DNA from: Hordeum vulgare subsp. vulgare
Taxonomy: Eukaryota; Streptophyta; Magnoliopsida; Poales; Poaceae
Reading direction: 5' to 3'
Assembly: GCF_904849725.1 (NCBI RefSeq)
Contig: NC_058521.1
Span: 341,294,638 to 341,358,637, forward strand
Length of the DNA: 64,000 bases
The translations under genes were made by a program, and so were the position numbers. Positions 12,143 through 23,748 of this stretch are shown one piece after another (the stretch's first letter is position 1; the number at the start of each line of letters is the position of its first letter). A model generated the notes under the pieces. The model was given only the letters and a program-made list of their open reading frames with translations. It was not told the origin of the DNA and ran no database searches.

Positions 12143-13300
12143 CACCTTCTCGTCTCTTCCTCTGGTGGCTTGGACGACAATCATGTAGATCCCCAAGAAC
12201 TCTGTTGGGTTGAGCTTCCCATCATATTTTTCGTCAACTCGGGTTTGAAAGCCCGACTCGACTTCAACAGACCTGCCGCAGCTCGCGAGTGAAGGCGGGA
12301 CACCCGACCTCATAAGGTAGGTTCCCGCCAGGACTTGGTGAGAGTTGCTAGATTTTACGCCGTTGCGCTTGTCGGATTAACGGTGTGCTTCCCGGCGTCG
12401 TACAATGGTAGTGCAGGCGTCCTACTTCCCCCGGTCTTCGAGGACTTTCCGTTGGTCGCACGGGCCGTCCGAGGCCATATATGCCTCGTTGGGCCCGTCA
12501 GTGCAAACAACTTGTCGCGACTGTCCTTGAGCTTGCTATCAAGGAGGGAACTGCACCGTCGGCATGGCCTCCCCAGCACGACCGTCTGTTCGGGACGCCG
12601 TTGGCGTTTGTGGACGACTGGACGACCTTGCATTCTGTGATTTACCAACTTCGGCGAAGCCGGTCAAACTTTGGATGGTGGCTCTCCACTCATCCATCAT
12701 GTCAGCCGCTGGTGGGAACTTTATCACCAGCTGAGCCCTCGCCATTGCCTCTGCGGCCATGTCCGGCATGTGAAATGAGGCGGACTGTAACGTGGCTCGA
12801 CTCTCGGTGGAACGAGGAGGAGCCTCGTCATGTTCTTGTCACCGTACAACGACCGACGTGGTGGCGTGAAGTGATAGAGGCTGGGAGCATGGATCCATGG
12901 CCCCGCTTACCAGTCCTCTTGTTCTGGACAAGATGTGCGCCCAACAGTCAGCCTGTGGCTGGCGCAGCTGGTGGACCGCCGTTTCCCTTGGACTAGGTGT
13001 TGCTGTTAAGAGGGCGGTTAATAATGCGGTGGAAGCGCGGGGCCTGGGTGTCCCTTTTTCCCGCGGCACCAGGAGCGACCTTCCTATGGCGTCGCTGTTG
13101 CTTGCCTCCAGCGTCCCTCATTCCGGCTTCCACCGCATGGGACATGATGTCGGTGCCACCTACACCAACTGCGTCGCCCGCAGTGCCCGCATCGCCGGAT
13201 GCCGCTCTGGCGCCAGCAACGTCCATGGCTGCAAGCGTTGCGACCTTCAAAGTCGAAAGGTGAACATCTGCACCGGTCTTCTTCCTGGGAGCCATGACAA
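12143..13300 (-). pseudogene. N-terminal half of gag, gypsy D
   Basis: The minus frame 12993-13295 begins MAPRKKTGADVHLSTLKVAT next to the primer-binding region and is Ala/Gly-rich, as gag N-termini often are. Further down, 12143-12313 contains DEKYDGKLNPTEFLGIYMIV, the retrotransposon-gag start motif (KYDG..NP.EFL..Y). The reading path changes frame several times (12355-12648, 12539-12769). It stops where the Angela solo LTR begins. Confidence 0.7.
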
Positions 13301-13365
13301 AAAAGAGAAGGTCGTTATGAAGATCAGTACGCTTCTCATATTCTTAGGTTTGTGCGAATGAAGTC

Positions 13366-13385
13366 CCTCCCTGGCACGCCAAAGA
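13366..13385 (-). other. Primer-binding region of D
   Basis: Directly outside the LTR at 13386, the minus strand reads TCTTTGGCGTGCCAGGGAGG. A TTGGCG-type primer-binding site is usual for grass gypsy elements. It marks the 13386-14265 copy as the 5' LTR and so fixes the minus orientation of D. Confidence 0.6.
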
Positions 13386-14265
13386 TGTCGGTGCAGGTGT
13401 GCACACAGTCACCTATGGGACCTTCGGCCCCTTTGGGATGCGGCGGTGAGGTCATATCACACAAAGAGCGGAGACTACAAAACAACACGATGATGAGACT
13501 CGATGGTTTTTACCCAGGTTCGGGCCGCTATGAAGCGTAAAACTCTACTCCTGCTTCGGTGAATTGATTGGGAAAGATAAAGTTTGCACGGAGGTATACC
13601 CCGGCAAGGGTTGCCGAGGAGAGCTAGGACGCGCGTACGCTAACACTTGGCCATAATCCCATGGGGGGCCTAATCTACCAAGTGTCGAATCTCTAAGTGC
13701 TCGACTGCCCAGAGATGCGAATACTTTGCTAGGTTGCCTCGGGCCTCCTTTTATTAGCTCAAAGAGCTTTCACAGTGGCAACTGACATGTTCAGATAGCT
13801 AATAGTGCTATCATACCTAACTCTTGCACTTAAGACAGAGCACCATAAATGCGGCCTTAAGTGGCAAGCAGGGGTGCATTCTCGGTAGGCCTCTACCACC
13901 TATGAGCTGGCCATGGCTTCAGGTCTTGACACGCTTCTCGATGAGTGTCAACAAGTTGCAACCTGTCTTCCGGAATGGCGCAACATAGCTAGCGAGATCC
14001 ACCTAGCCATCTGGGCCTCGACACCTCATCAACAAGTGATTGGTGTAGCGACGAGGTAGAGCTATGGCAGGCTGGCTCACACGTGTTGGGGAGGCGCCTT
14101 GGCGGGTGTTGGTGAGGATGATTGCGCCTTTCCCCCGACAGGTGCCTCGGGTTCTTTGCGCGTCATGGGTTGTTGGAGTTGGCGGTTGCTCTTAAGATTA
14201 GGGATGCTCCCAACGTCTGTGCATAAGTCAGGGGCACTATGTACCCCGTTATCAGTGCACGGACA
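13386..14265 (-). repeat. 5' LTR of D (uninterrupted)
   Basis: This 880-bp LTR starts TGTCGGTG and ends CACGGACA. It aligns along its whole length with the split copy at 11-404 and 4687-5174. It lacks the 4.3-kb insertion of that copy and so preserves its empty site at GGCAACTGACATG near 13783. Confidence 0.85.
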
Positions 14266-14952
14266 CCTGAGAAAGAGCATTCCAAAGTATAAGTGCTTCC
14301 GTGTTGATGACAAAGATACTTAGTTCTTCGAGGATCGCCTTGTGGTCCCGAAAGGAGAGCTCAGGTTAGTTATCATGGATGAAGCCCACAATTCCCTTCT
14401 CTCGATACATCCAGGCAGCTCTAAGATGTATCAAGATCTGAAGCAAACCTTCTGGTGGACTCGCTTGAAATGTGAGATTGCTCAGTTCGTGAACGAGTGT
14501 GATGTGTGTCACAGAGAGAAGGCGGAACCTCAATGTCCAGCAGGTCTGCTTCATCCATTGCCTATACCCGAGTGGAAATTCGATCATGTGGAGATGGATT
14601 TCTCAACCGGGTTTCCTAAGTACAAGAGGGGCAACGATGCCATCTTTGTGGTCATCGACAAGTTGTCTAAACTTGCTCATTTCCTTCCAGTCAAAGAGTC
14701 TATCTTGGCAGCTTAGTTGGAAGAGCTTTACACTTCAAGGATAGTTTCTTGGCACGGTGTTCCATTTCTCATTTCTTCAGATCATGGAAGGATCTTTACA
14801 TCGAAGTTCTGGGACTCCTTTCAGACTACGATGAGCATCAAGGTACGTTTCGGTACTGCCTTCCATCCTCAGACTAGTGGTCAAGTGGAGGGAGTCAATC
14901 AAATTCTTGAAGATATGATCAGAGTTGTTTGATTTATTTTGGCATGAAGTTG
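14266..14952 (+). pseudogene. Integrase (zinc finger and core) of gypsy E
   Basis: The frame 14342-14716 reads EAHNSLLSIHPGSSKMYQDL and FVNECDVCHREKAEPQ (the H..H..C..C zinc-binding part), then PLPIPEWKFDHVEMDFSTGF with the first catalytic Asp. A TAG at 14714-14716 breaks it. The next frame, 14717-14932, carries ISSDHGRIFTSKFW (second Asp) and AFHPQTSGQVEGVNQ (Glu). The frame is lost again near 14930, and at 14953 the gene is cut by the insertion of LTR A with target duplication GAAGA. The protein would insert retrotransposon cDNA into the chromosome. Confidence 0.85.
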
Positions 14953-17637
14953 GAAGATGTGGGGACCCCGACTTACGAGTTGAGATCGCCGAATGATCGT
15001 GCTCAGTTATCCAATAGATCAATGCTCACCGAACACACAAATACTGAATATTAAGAGTCTTACATCCAAGTACCGAACTGTTACATCACGTGACCGAATG
15101 GTCAAGTTCACAGGGTAGGGCCTATAAGGCCAAATCACACTGATACAACTAGTACCGGAAATCTTAGTGCTAAGCAGGTACCCATGCCATCCGTCTACAC
15201 CAACATGTATTCTGACTCGGAAGCGTCCTAGTTCACAGGGGCGTATTTGAACACGTACTCTTCTACAAACTCTGGTCCTTCCATGTCTGGTCAATAATAT
15301 AACCAGTGGCAAGCTAATGAGTACTTTTGAATGTACTCGCAAATAGCCCATGATATGAACAATGCAAGTGAAGGATAACTGTAATATGCATCTTTGGTGG
15401 ACAACAACTTGTTGTAATAAACATGATCATGGGTATGCAACATAAGCTAGATATTGATTTGAAGAACAGGTTACAGATATCAATATATCTGTCGAGGGCT
15501 GAACACATCGGGTTCACCCTATATGCCAAGTCACCACACTTGGTCATATCATTACTTTCATAAAACGCAATTTAGCACATACTCACACACACTTGGTTTA
15601 TGCAGAAACGACTGGACGTAGTTTAAGCAGGATTACCCAACTGTCCTTGACCGTGGAAACGACTATTCGAATAGTTTTACACTCTGCAGAGGTAGTATGC
15701 TGGATCCACAAGATCCGGGAAATTTCTGTGTCATCCACGACTTGCGATATATAACATACCCGAGGTAAGTACCCGATCAATGCCTTTCCCCTGAGGATAC
15801 TAGACAAAAAGGTCCACTCGTTAGGAACCTAGCCCACATGTTGTACGTCTTACGAGCACCGACTCTGGACAGTATCAACCATGCGGGGACCAACGGTGTG
15901 CTTGGAAAACGTAAAAACGGCATAGTCGCCCTACCTGGCACGACCCCATCACGAGAGTGACCACATATCACTCCCGCCACTAGTAATGTGGCTCTTTGCT
16001 AGCACCGACCAGAGTAATCAACACAACCCCGTCCCATAAGGGGTAACGTGGTCGTACATGTAAGGTTGGGACAGTCGACACATCATAATTCTATTCCCAT
16101 TTCCAAAACCATACTCACTCAAAATAACCGGTGGACCACTTCTCCGAAAGTGGCCACCTAACTCATCATTACCCTCGGGCATTAGTGGCACCCGACGGGG
16201 TTTTCATAACTCTTTGATTTATAACAACAACATGCTCATGCTACTACTATTTTAACTTTACTTGTCAACAAGATATTAGCATGAACCTCATAGGTGGTAG
16301 GATCAAGCTCAATGCATGTTCTCCGGAGGAGCCATCGGTAACATCACTTATGATTTACCGACACTTATGATCATATGCAACGGAAATATTTGCTACACTA
16401 GAACGCATCATAACATATGCTCACACATGGTCAAAGGGCTGCTTGCCTTGGTCAGCTAGGTATCCGGGGTCTTCAAGGTTTTCAGCTCTGACTCCTTCGG
16501 CACACGTGTTTTCTATCGTCGTATAAACATAATATAATAAGTAGCTCAATCTCAAACAGATCACAAAGTCATTTTCAAAATGTTGGTTATTTTTGAGAAA
16601 TCTAGGTTATTATTTTAAAAATATTTTCTTTTGTTGGTAGTGAAGGAATATTTTTAAAATCAACTTAACAGAAACAAAACAATTCCAATTTAATCATTTT
16701 TGTTATTATAAAACAGAATAGTTGCTGCAAAAATTCAACCATGGTTCTGTTAAATACTATATATTTTTAGAAGAATAATAGTGGAAAATTTAAATTTTTA
16801 CATTGGTTAAATCTTTTTATAAAAATCATTTGAAATCATGTTTTTAAAATAACAGAAAAGGGCTACAGCCCCTGGCCTGGCTTGCCCTGGAACTAGGCCG
16901 GCCCAAAGGCCAACCGACAGCCTACCTAGGCGCGCGTGCCGTCCGGTTTGAACCTGACGTGCGGGGCCCTGCGGTCGGCGGCTGTGGGCAGCGAGGGAGA
17001 GGGGTTGGGCCACCGACAGGTGGGGCACACCTGTCGCGGTCTTCTCCTACCTCTAGCCAGAGAGGAGGAGGAGCATGCCGGCGTGGCTACCGACGTCCTC
17101 GGGCCCTAACGATGACGGAAATGGGTCCGGCTCGTCGTCGCCTACCTGATGGTGGTCGAGACAACGTTGGAGGGGCTCAGATTCACCGGCGACGATGTAG
17201 CCACAGTAGAGGGGTTTCGGGCAAAGGTGGAGATCGTAGCTAAGGGCATAGATTTGCTTGGGAAAGAGGGGGGAAATATTCCTGGTGTCACGGGGAGTGG
17301 TTTGGGGGGCACAGGGACACAAGAGCTGACGTGTAGCCGGAGATCGACCGGGGCTCCGAGGCGGAGGGGCCTTGGTCGATCTCAAGCACCGAGGCTCTAC
17401 TGCCTTACTGGGGTGGCTAGGGAGGTGCTAGAGGTTGCTGCGATGAGGTTTGAGGGGTGCTGGAGCGAGGGGGAGGCTATAAATAGGCCCGCGACTGTGA
17501 GCCGACTCAGGAGCGCCGGTGACGCACCGTGTCACGCATGGGGGTGCAGAGATGAGCATCCGTAGCCGCGCATCTCTGGCCGGTACTGCTGCGCCCGGGC
17601 ATGCGTCGCACCAGCTCTTAGCGCGGGCGAGGAGGGG

Positions 17638-19634
17638 TGTGGCACCCCGGCTCAGAGGAAACCAGAACGCCCCATATTCCAGCCCAAGGACGAGTCTTCT
17701 GGAATACGGAACCCTTGGCACAGAAAAAATCAACTCTTTATTACTATGGAAAACATTACAAGAATACATAGATTACATTGCCTTGGCGATACTACACCTG
17801 CCTATGGTAAATCCTACGCTCGCAGTGGAACAACTACCGATGTGATGAACTCCACTCCTTAGGGACTCTGGCTGGAACGCGCATCCTAGCTCGCAACTCG
17901 GAATCCTCGGCAATCAAGCAATCAAGGCATGACCTACAAACTGGCATGACAAGCTAGGTGAGTACTTTAAATGTACTCGCAAGCTCACAACAAACATTAG
18001 CATTAAGGCAAGACAACATCATAGCAATCAAGTTTAAGTAAAAGGTTGTTATTACTAAAGGGGTATTAGAGAACTAGCTATACCAGGATACTCTCACCAT
18101 ACTCGGGTGATATCAACTCATGTGATATTACCAAGATCCTTTAGCGAGTATCCTCAAGATGGATACCAGGACTCATCACCGGCACGATGCCCAACTGTAA
18201 CACCGGCACGATGCCCAACTGTTACAGTGGCACGATGCCCAACTGTTACACTGGCATGATGCCCAACTATAACACACTCAGACGAGTTCTTCCATCATTA
18301 CTATCATAGATGTGGTTGATCATCTACGGAGGTCTGGTCGGGCTGTCCAATACCATGGACTAGGCATTTCGAATAGGTTTTACACTCTGCAGAGGTTGCA
18401 CACTTTACCCACATTCTCGAGCAATGACCTGCGATCCCATTCGTGTGGACCAGCGTTGCTCCAACGAAACTTTCCTGAACCGTGACCCTCTCATCGTACC
18501 ACCGGCAACCACTCTCCTCTGGAGTCTTGCCCTGGGTGGCCCTGTGTCCTCATCACACCTGTGTCCTCATGACACCTTCCACCGTCATCACCAAACTAAA
18601 CTGTCCCAACCGGGGACGTGGGCACAAAACAACTCAACTGGGTCACAGGGTTATCAACGCCTACCTGATCAGGGTCAGCGCACGTGCATAACCCTCCCTC
18701 TTTGGAGGTACCGATAAGAGCGATCACGCGAACAACTCAAATCAAGGCCATCCCATATCGGCAAATGTGGTTGCACTGATGAGCCCAGACAGGTCACTCT
18801 GATCAACCAACTAGGTTATGTTATCTCCGAATAATCGTACACAGCTGACACTCCAATGTCATAGCATCCTGATAAGCTCTAGCCACTACTGTTGATCCAT
18901 ATTCACAAGGTAATCATAGACAATAATCTCAATAGTATAATGTAAACTAGTCGGTTAAAGTATTAGTTACTAACGGTCTTGTGCTCAACACGGCAGCTAT
19001 CTATTGAGACAGTGCATGCTCACGTCCAGACTATCAACATATATAATTCTTATTTAAGCAGTTGATAAGACTATAATGATGCAATGTAATAAAGCAAATG
19101 AAAGTTGTGGCTTGCCTGGAATGATGGAACCACCGGGAAGAAGCGCGAGAAACTCACGGAAGGAATTGCTGGAAACAGTCTCTCGGAGGAGGGCTGTTTA
19201 TGGCAAGGGAAACATGGTGATTTCCACTATGAGATCACATGGTGAAAATGACAACATCGAGATCGACGAGACGAATACGTGGGCTTTGGAATCACTGGAA
19301 TCTGAGTCACGGATAAAAAGATACAATGTTTTGTGTGCCATTTGTACATTTGGAGTTGCTTCTTCTTCTTCATCGATCTAGGATGGACGCCGTTCTTCTT
19401 TTCTCGGTTGTTTTCGTCCGTAGTCGGACCCTGCTCTTCTTCATGATGTTTAAATATTGTACTTATGTGACTCTGATGTAGCTTGTGGCGAGTGTAAGCG
19501 AATACCATATATCTCATCTTTTCAGTACATGTACTTGTAACGATATCCATTCTTGCGAAACGACGAGATGCGCTTCTATCCCTGACGAGGCCCTCGTGCC
19601 AAATTAAGGATAGGATCACATCTTGGGTGTGACA
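17638..19634 (-). repeat. 3' LTR of B, with a different U3 end
   Basis: Bases 17638-19340 match 21155-22820 closely (start TGTGGCACCCCGGCTCAGAG; shared block 19060-19335 equals 22540-22815). Beyond about 19340 the two LTRs have unrelated sequence. The last 290 bases here end CATCTTGGGTGTGACA and resemble the end of the LTR at 41100-41275. I place the boundary at 19634 because of that TGTCACACCC-like end; it could also be truncated at 19340. Confidence 0.6.
18181..18276. repeat. 24-bp minisatellite, four units, left LTR of B
   Basis: Four tandem copies of GGCACGATGCCCAACTGTTA plus four more bases start at 18181, 18205, 18229 and 18253. The right LTR has three diverged copies at 21698-21768. 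Confidence 0.85.
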
Positions 19635-21137
19635 GGGTTCATCCATGTCCCATACAGCTTACCCATGGGTTGTTGGTCATCTCATTGAAGTGTACACGGG
19701 CGTTATTATTCTTATTTTGTTCATGCCATAGTCGGATTCTCATCGGGCTGTCACCGTGGTATGATTAACTCATATGGCCTTGGTAGCATGTCCACCATAT
19801 ATATTGGGTCTATGTGGCTGAGTGCTTGATTCCTGAAGTAGACTTGTGTCTTGACTGACTATTTTGTTTTCTGACCAACTGTTGCGGATTTAATCCTTGA
19901 GATGCACGGTGATATGCTGCCAATTGTCAGTGGAATAACGTATAGTACTGAGAATGCGATACCTTTCCAACAAGGGTTTACTTAGCTTGTGTAGTAAGTC
20001 ATCCAGGGTACCGTTTCTAGGAAGACTGGGTAGCCTGTTCCTGGTGCTTAGATCGGGCCAGCTTCTTGAAGAAGCATGGGGTACCATATCTCAAGTGCTT
20101 TCCTTCCCTGAAGGCTTGCTGTGATTTCTTACTAGAGAAACATGGGTGTCTTGAACAAAGATCCGCGTGTCACATTGAGGAAGTCACCTGAATCTTGTAC
20201 CATAAGCTTTTCGGGTAACTTGCATGGAATGAATGGGTTTCTTACACCTGAAGTATCCTTTTGCCATATGCAAGCTAAATGAATGAATATCTCCTTAACG
20301 TTCTTGCTGTCGATCACTTGTTGTATGCAATATCGTATTCGGATATCCTTCTTGCTGAACACTAAGTTCATAGCTCATTCTGGCTTCCTTTGTAGTATCG
20401 CAAGTTTCAACTTGTGCTCATAATAGATTCAACCATGTATATGCATCATACCTTTGACTCGAACTGTACGCATCTTGTTCCTTTTTGTTGATTCCATGAT
20501 TGCTGTTGAGAAAGTTGCACGGATGTATACTTGATGTTGATAATTCATCTGGTCAGGATACCATTTATATTCGGGCTCGATATTCATGATATAATGCATC
20601 CTGCTGAAAATTCCATATCGCTGAACTGAGCTTCCAACTGACTGTCTCTTCATAGATTCTTTGAGTCCAATGTCGGTGAGCAATTTCCATAAGGGGAAAA
20701 TAAGGCAACACTAAGGGCATTACCCTTTTCTGATGAAAAAGATCAGTAAGGGTTTCCCACACGGCTAGAGGGCTGGGAAGATCCGAGATAGAAGCATGTC
20801 TATCACCGAAACAACAGGGCGGCTGAAGAGGATGCATAGGTGTGGTACCGGTGCATCAATCCGACAAGGGATTGACATCACTAGGCACCTTGGCATCACT
20901 ACCCTGAAGCGAAGATGACACCGCACCAAGGAAGAAGAAAGCAGGCTGGAGAGTGCACGTGGTGAATCGAACCCGATGCCACCTACACTCACCAGATCTA
21001 GCGTTAGTAATAATCTATCTAGTCTATATGCACGCTATGAACAATCAAATGCAACAAACAAGTGCAGCAAACCAACTAGATCCTGTACTACCGGTTACTA
21101 ACGCTTCCGCGGACTAGGGCGTCCTATAGCCAGACCT
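19635..21137 (-). other. Interior of element B, no recognised gene
   Basis: The 1.5 kb between the LTRs has several short minus frames (19890-20087, 20132-20371, 20429-20683, 20565-20837) of ordinary composition. None shows gag, protease, reverse transcriptase or integrase motifs. This is the layout of a large-LTR, coding-poor derivative. Confidence 0.5.
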
Positions 21138-21150
21138 GCTCTGATACCAA
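21138..21150 (-). other. Primer-binding site of B (initiator tRNA-Met)
   Basis: On the minus strand the sequence is TTGGTATCAGAGCAGG, four bases from the LTR end at 21155. It is complementary to the 3' end of plant initiator methionine tRNA and fixes the orientation of B. Confidence 0.85.
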
Positions 21151-21154
21151 CTCT

Positions 21155-23748
21155 TGTGGCACCCCGGCTCAGAGGAAACCGGAACGCCCCGTATTCCAGC
21201 CCAAGGACGAGTCTTCTGGAATACCGAACCGTTGGAACAAAACAAATAAGCTCTTTATTACTATGGAAAAGATTACAATAATACATAAATTACATCGCCT
21301 TGGCGATACTACACCTGCCTATAGTAAATCCTACGCTCGAAGCGGAACAGCTACTGATGTGATGAACTCCACTCCGCAGGGACTCTGGCTGGAACGCGCA
21401 TCCTAGCTCGTAACTCGGAATTCTCGACAATCAAGCAATCTAGGCATGACCTGCAAACTGGCATGACAAGCCAGGTGAGTACTTTGAATGTACTCGCATG
21501 CTCACAACAAACATTAGCATTAAGGCAAGACAACATCATAAGAATCAAGTTTAAGTAAAAGGTTGTTATTACTAAAGGAGTATCAAAGAACTAGCTATAC
21601 CAGGCTACTCTCACCATACGTCGGTGATATCAACTCATGTGATCTTACCAAGATCCTTTAGCGAGTGTCCTCAAAATTGATACCAAGACTCATCACCGGC
21701 ACGATGCACAACTGTAACACCGGCACAATCCCCAACTATTACACTGGTACGATGCCCAACTGTAACACACTCAGACGAGTTCTTCCACCATTACTATCAT
21801 AGATGCGGTTGATCATCTACTGAGATCTGGTTGGGCTGTCCAATACCATGGACTCGGCTATTCGAATAGGTTTTACACTCTGAAGAGGTTGCACACTCTA
21901 CCCACATACTGGAGCACTGACCTTGCAATCCCTTTCGGGTGGACCAGCATTGCTCCAACAAAACTTGCCTGAACCGTGACCCTCTCAGCGTACCACCGGC
22001 AACCAATCTCCTCTGGAGTCTTGCCCTGGGTGGCCCTGTATCCTCATGACACCTGCCACCGTCCTGGCCAAACTAAACTGTCCCAACCAGGGACGTGCGC
22101 ACAAAACAACTCAATTGGCTCATAGGGTTATCACCGCCTACCTGATCAGGGTCAGCGCGCGTGCATAACCCTCCCTCTTTGGATGTACCGATGAGAGCGA
22201 TCACGCGAACAGCTCAAGTCAAAGCCGTCCCATATCAGCAAATTTGGCTGCACTGATGAGCCCAAACAGGTCACTCTAATCAACCAACTAGGTTACCTTA
22301 TCTCCGAATAATCCGTCACAGCTGACACTCCGATGTCATAGCAAGCCGATAAGATCTAGACACTACTGTTGATCCATATTCACAAGGTAATCATAGACAA
22401 TAATCTCAATAGTATAATAAAAATTAGTGGGTGAAAGTATTAGTTACTAACGGTCTTGTGCTCGACACGACATTTATCTATTCATATCGTGCATGCTCAC
22501 ATTCCAGACTATCAACAAATATAATTATTATTAAAGCAGTTGATGAGACTATAATATTGCAATGCAATAAAGCAAATGAATGTTGTGGCTTGCCTGGAAT
22601 GATGGAACCACCGGGAAGAAGCGCGAGAAACTCGCGGAAGGAATTGCCGAAAACAGTTCTCTATCGGAGGAGGGCTGTTTACGGAAAGGGCAACATGGTC
22701 ATTTCCACTGTGAGATCACATGGTGAAAATGATACCATCTTGACGTGCTCGACAATACGAAGACGTGGGCTTTGGAATCAGGAGAATCGGAGTCACGGAT
22801 AAAAAGATACGAGATTTTGTCCGCCAGGGGCTAGTCCGCAAATTAAATAATTGCATCCTGATCCCTGGGCAGAGCGGCTGGGCTGAGGGCGAAAGTGCCT
22901 TCGGCAAAAATGCACTTTCCAGCGGGGAAAGCTGAATGGCGCAGAAGGCGCCTCCACTTATCCACGCTGGCAGCACCTCCCTCACGGACAGCGGGGGCCC
23001 ACGGCGCCTCCTCTCTCCTCCTCGTCTCACCTTCTTCTTCCTCCCAACCGGAGGAGCAGGGGAGGCCGGGAGGGCACGACCGTTGAGGGCCACGGCGGCT
23101 CCGGCCGTCTCCGGCCAAGGCGAGACCGCCGACGGCCTCGGGAGACCACGCCGCACCAGTCTGCACCCTAGCTGGGCGTCGGAGGGGCTCGAAGTAGCGG
23201 CGCCGTGCGGAGGCAGAGAGTAGCGGCGACCAGATCTTGGGCACGCCAACACAGGGCCTCCGAGGATGATGTGAGGGAATGGGGAGAGTCACCAATGCTT
23301 GGGGGTTCCTCTGGGCACTGAAGATGGAGAGGAGAAGCCCGACATCAGGCAAATTTAAGAGGGGCTCGGCAGCGGCCATTGGCAAATTTTTAGGGAATTA
23401 TTTTTGAATAGGGCAAGAAAATATTTTGTTTTATCTGAGGAAGATATGACCCAATAGATTTATGAGAATTATTTGGAATTTTTGGAGAGATATAAATAGG
23501 GGTTGCTTCATAACTCAAGGCAAACATGATTATTCCTTTAAAAGAAAAAGGAATATTCCCATGGAAAAGAATATTGGGATTGGCTCAAGATGGAAATGGC
23601 TAGGTCTTGGGGTGGTTTGAAGGTTGGCAAGCCACTAAGAAAAAGAAATCAAGGGTAATCCTTTTAGATTTCAAAATTATCAAACCACAGAAACGCAAAT
23701 CCAGATGAAAATCAAAGAAAACAAATGGGCAAAATCTAGGGTGTTACA
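21155..23748 (-). repeat. 5' LTR of B
   Basis: This 2,594-bp LTR reads TGTAACACCCTAGATTTTGC at its minus-strand start (23748) and ends GGGGTGCCACA at 21155. It includes three units of the 24-bp minisatellite at 21698-21768. About 22830-23748 has no counterpart in the left LTR. Confidence 0.75.

Larger units (their letters stand above)
11..14265 (-). mobile_element. Gypsy (Ty3-like) LTR retrotransposon D, decayed
   Basis: Two related LTRs (11-5174, interrupted, and 13386-14265) bound an interior that reads on the minus strand. From high to low coordinate it holds a primer-binding region, gag, protease, RNase H, integrase, an antisense B3-like unit and the 3' LTR. The order protease, RNase H, integrase is that of Ty3/gypsy. 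Reverse transcriptase is missing: the protease linker runs straight into RNase H with too little room for it. The 5-base flanks (CTTGG at 6-10, CCTGA at 14266-14270) do not match, so a target duplication is not shown. The right flank is the integrase of element E, so D probably inserted into E. The family is not named; the Tat-like lineage is likely because of the extra antisense ORF after pol. Confidence 0.85.
17638..23748 (-). mobile_element. Gypsy-like non-autonomous LTR element B
   Basis: The element is bounded by AGGGG on both sides (17633-17637 and 23749-23753). It has an LTR on the right (21155-23748), a primer-binding site complementary to initiator tRNA-Met on the minus strand next to it, a 1.5-kb interior and a left LTR (17638-19634). 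The interior has only short frames (for example 20565-20837) that I do not recognise, with no protease, polymerase or integrase motif. B therefore depends on another element. It lies within LTR A. Confidence 0.82.

Noticed and set aside
17470..17500. CTATAAATAGG as a plus-strand promoter
   Set aside because: It lies in LTR A, which is oriented to the minus strand by similarity to B, and no coding region follows. It may be coincidental or part of a bidirectional LTR signal.
22716..23385. Two overlapping minus ORFs of about 180 codons
   Set aside because: They fall in the GC-rich part of the right LTR of B, overlap each other in different frames and show no domain.
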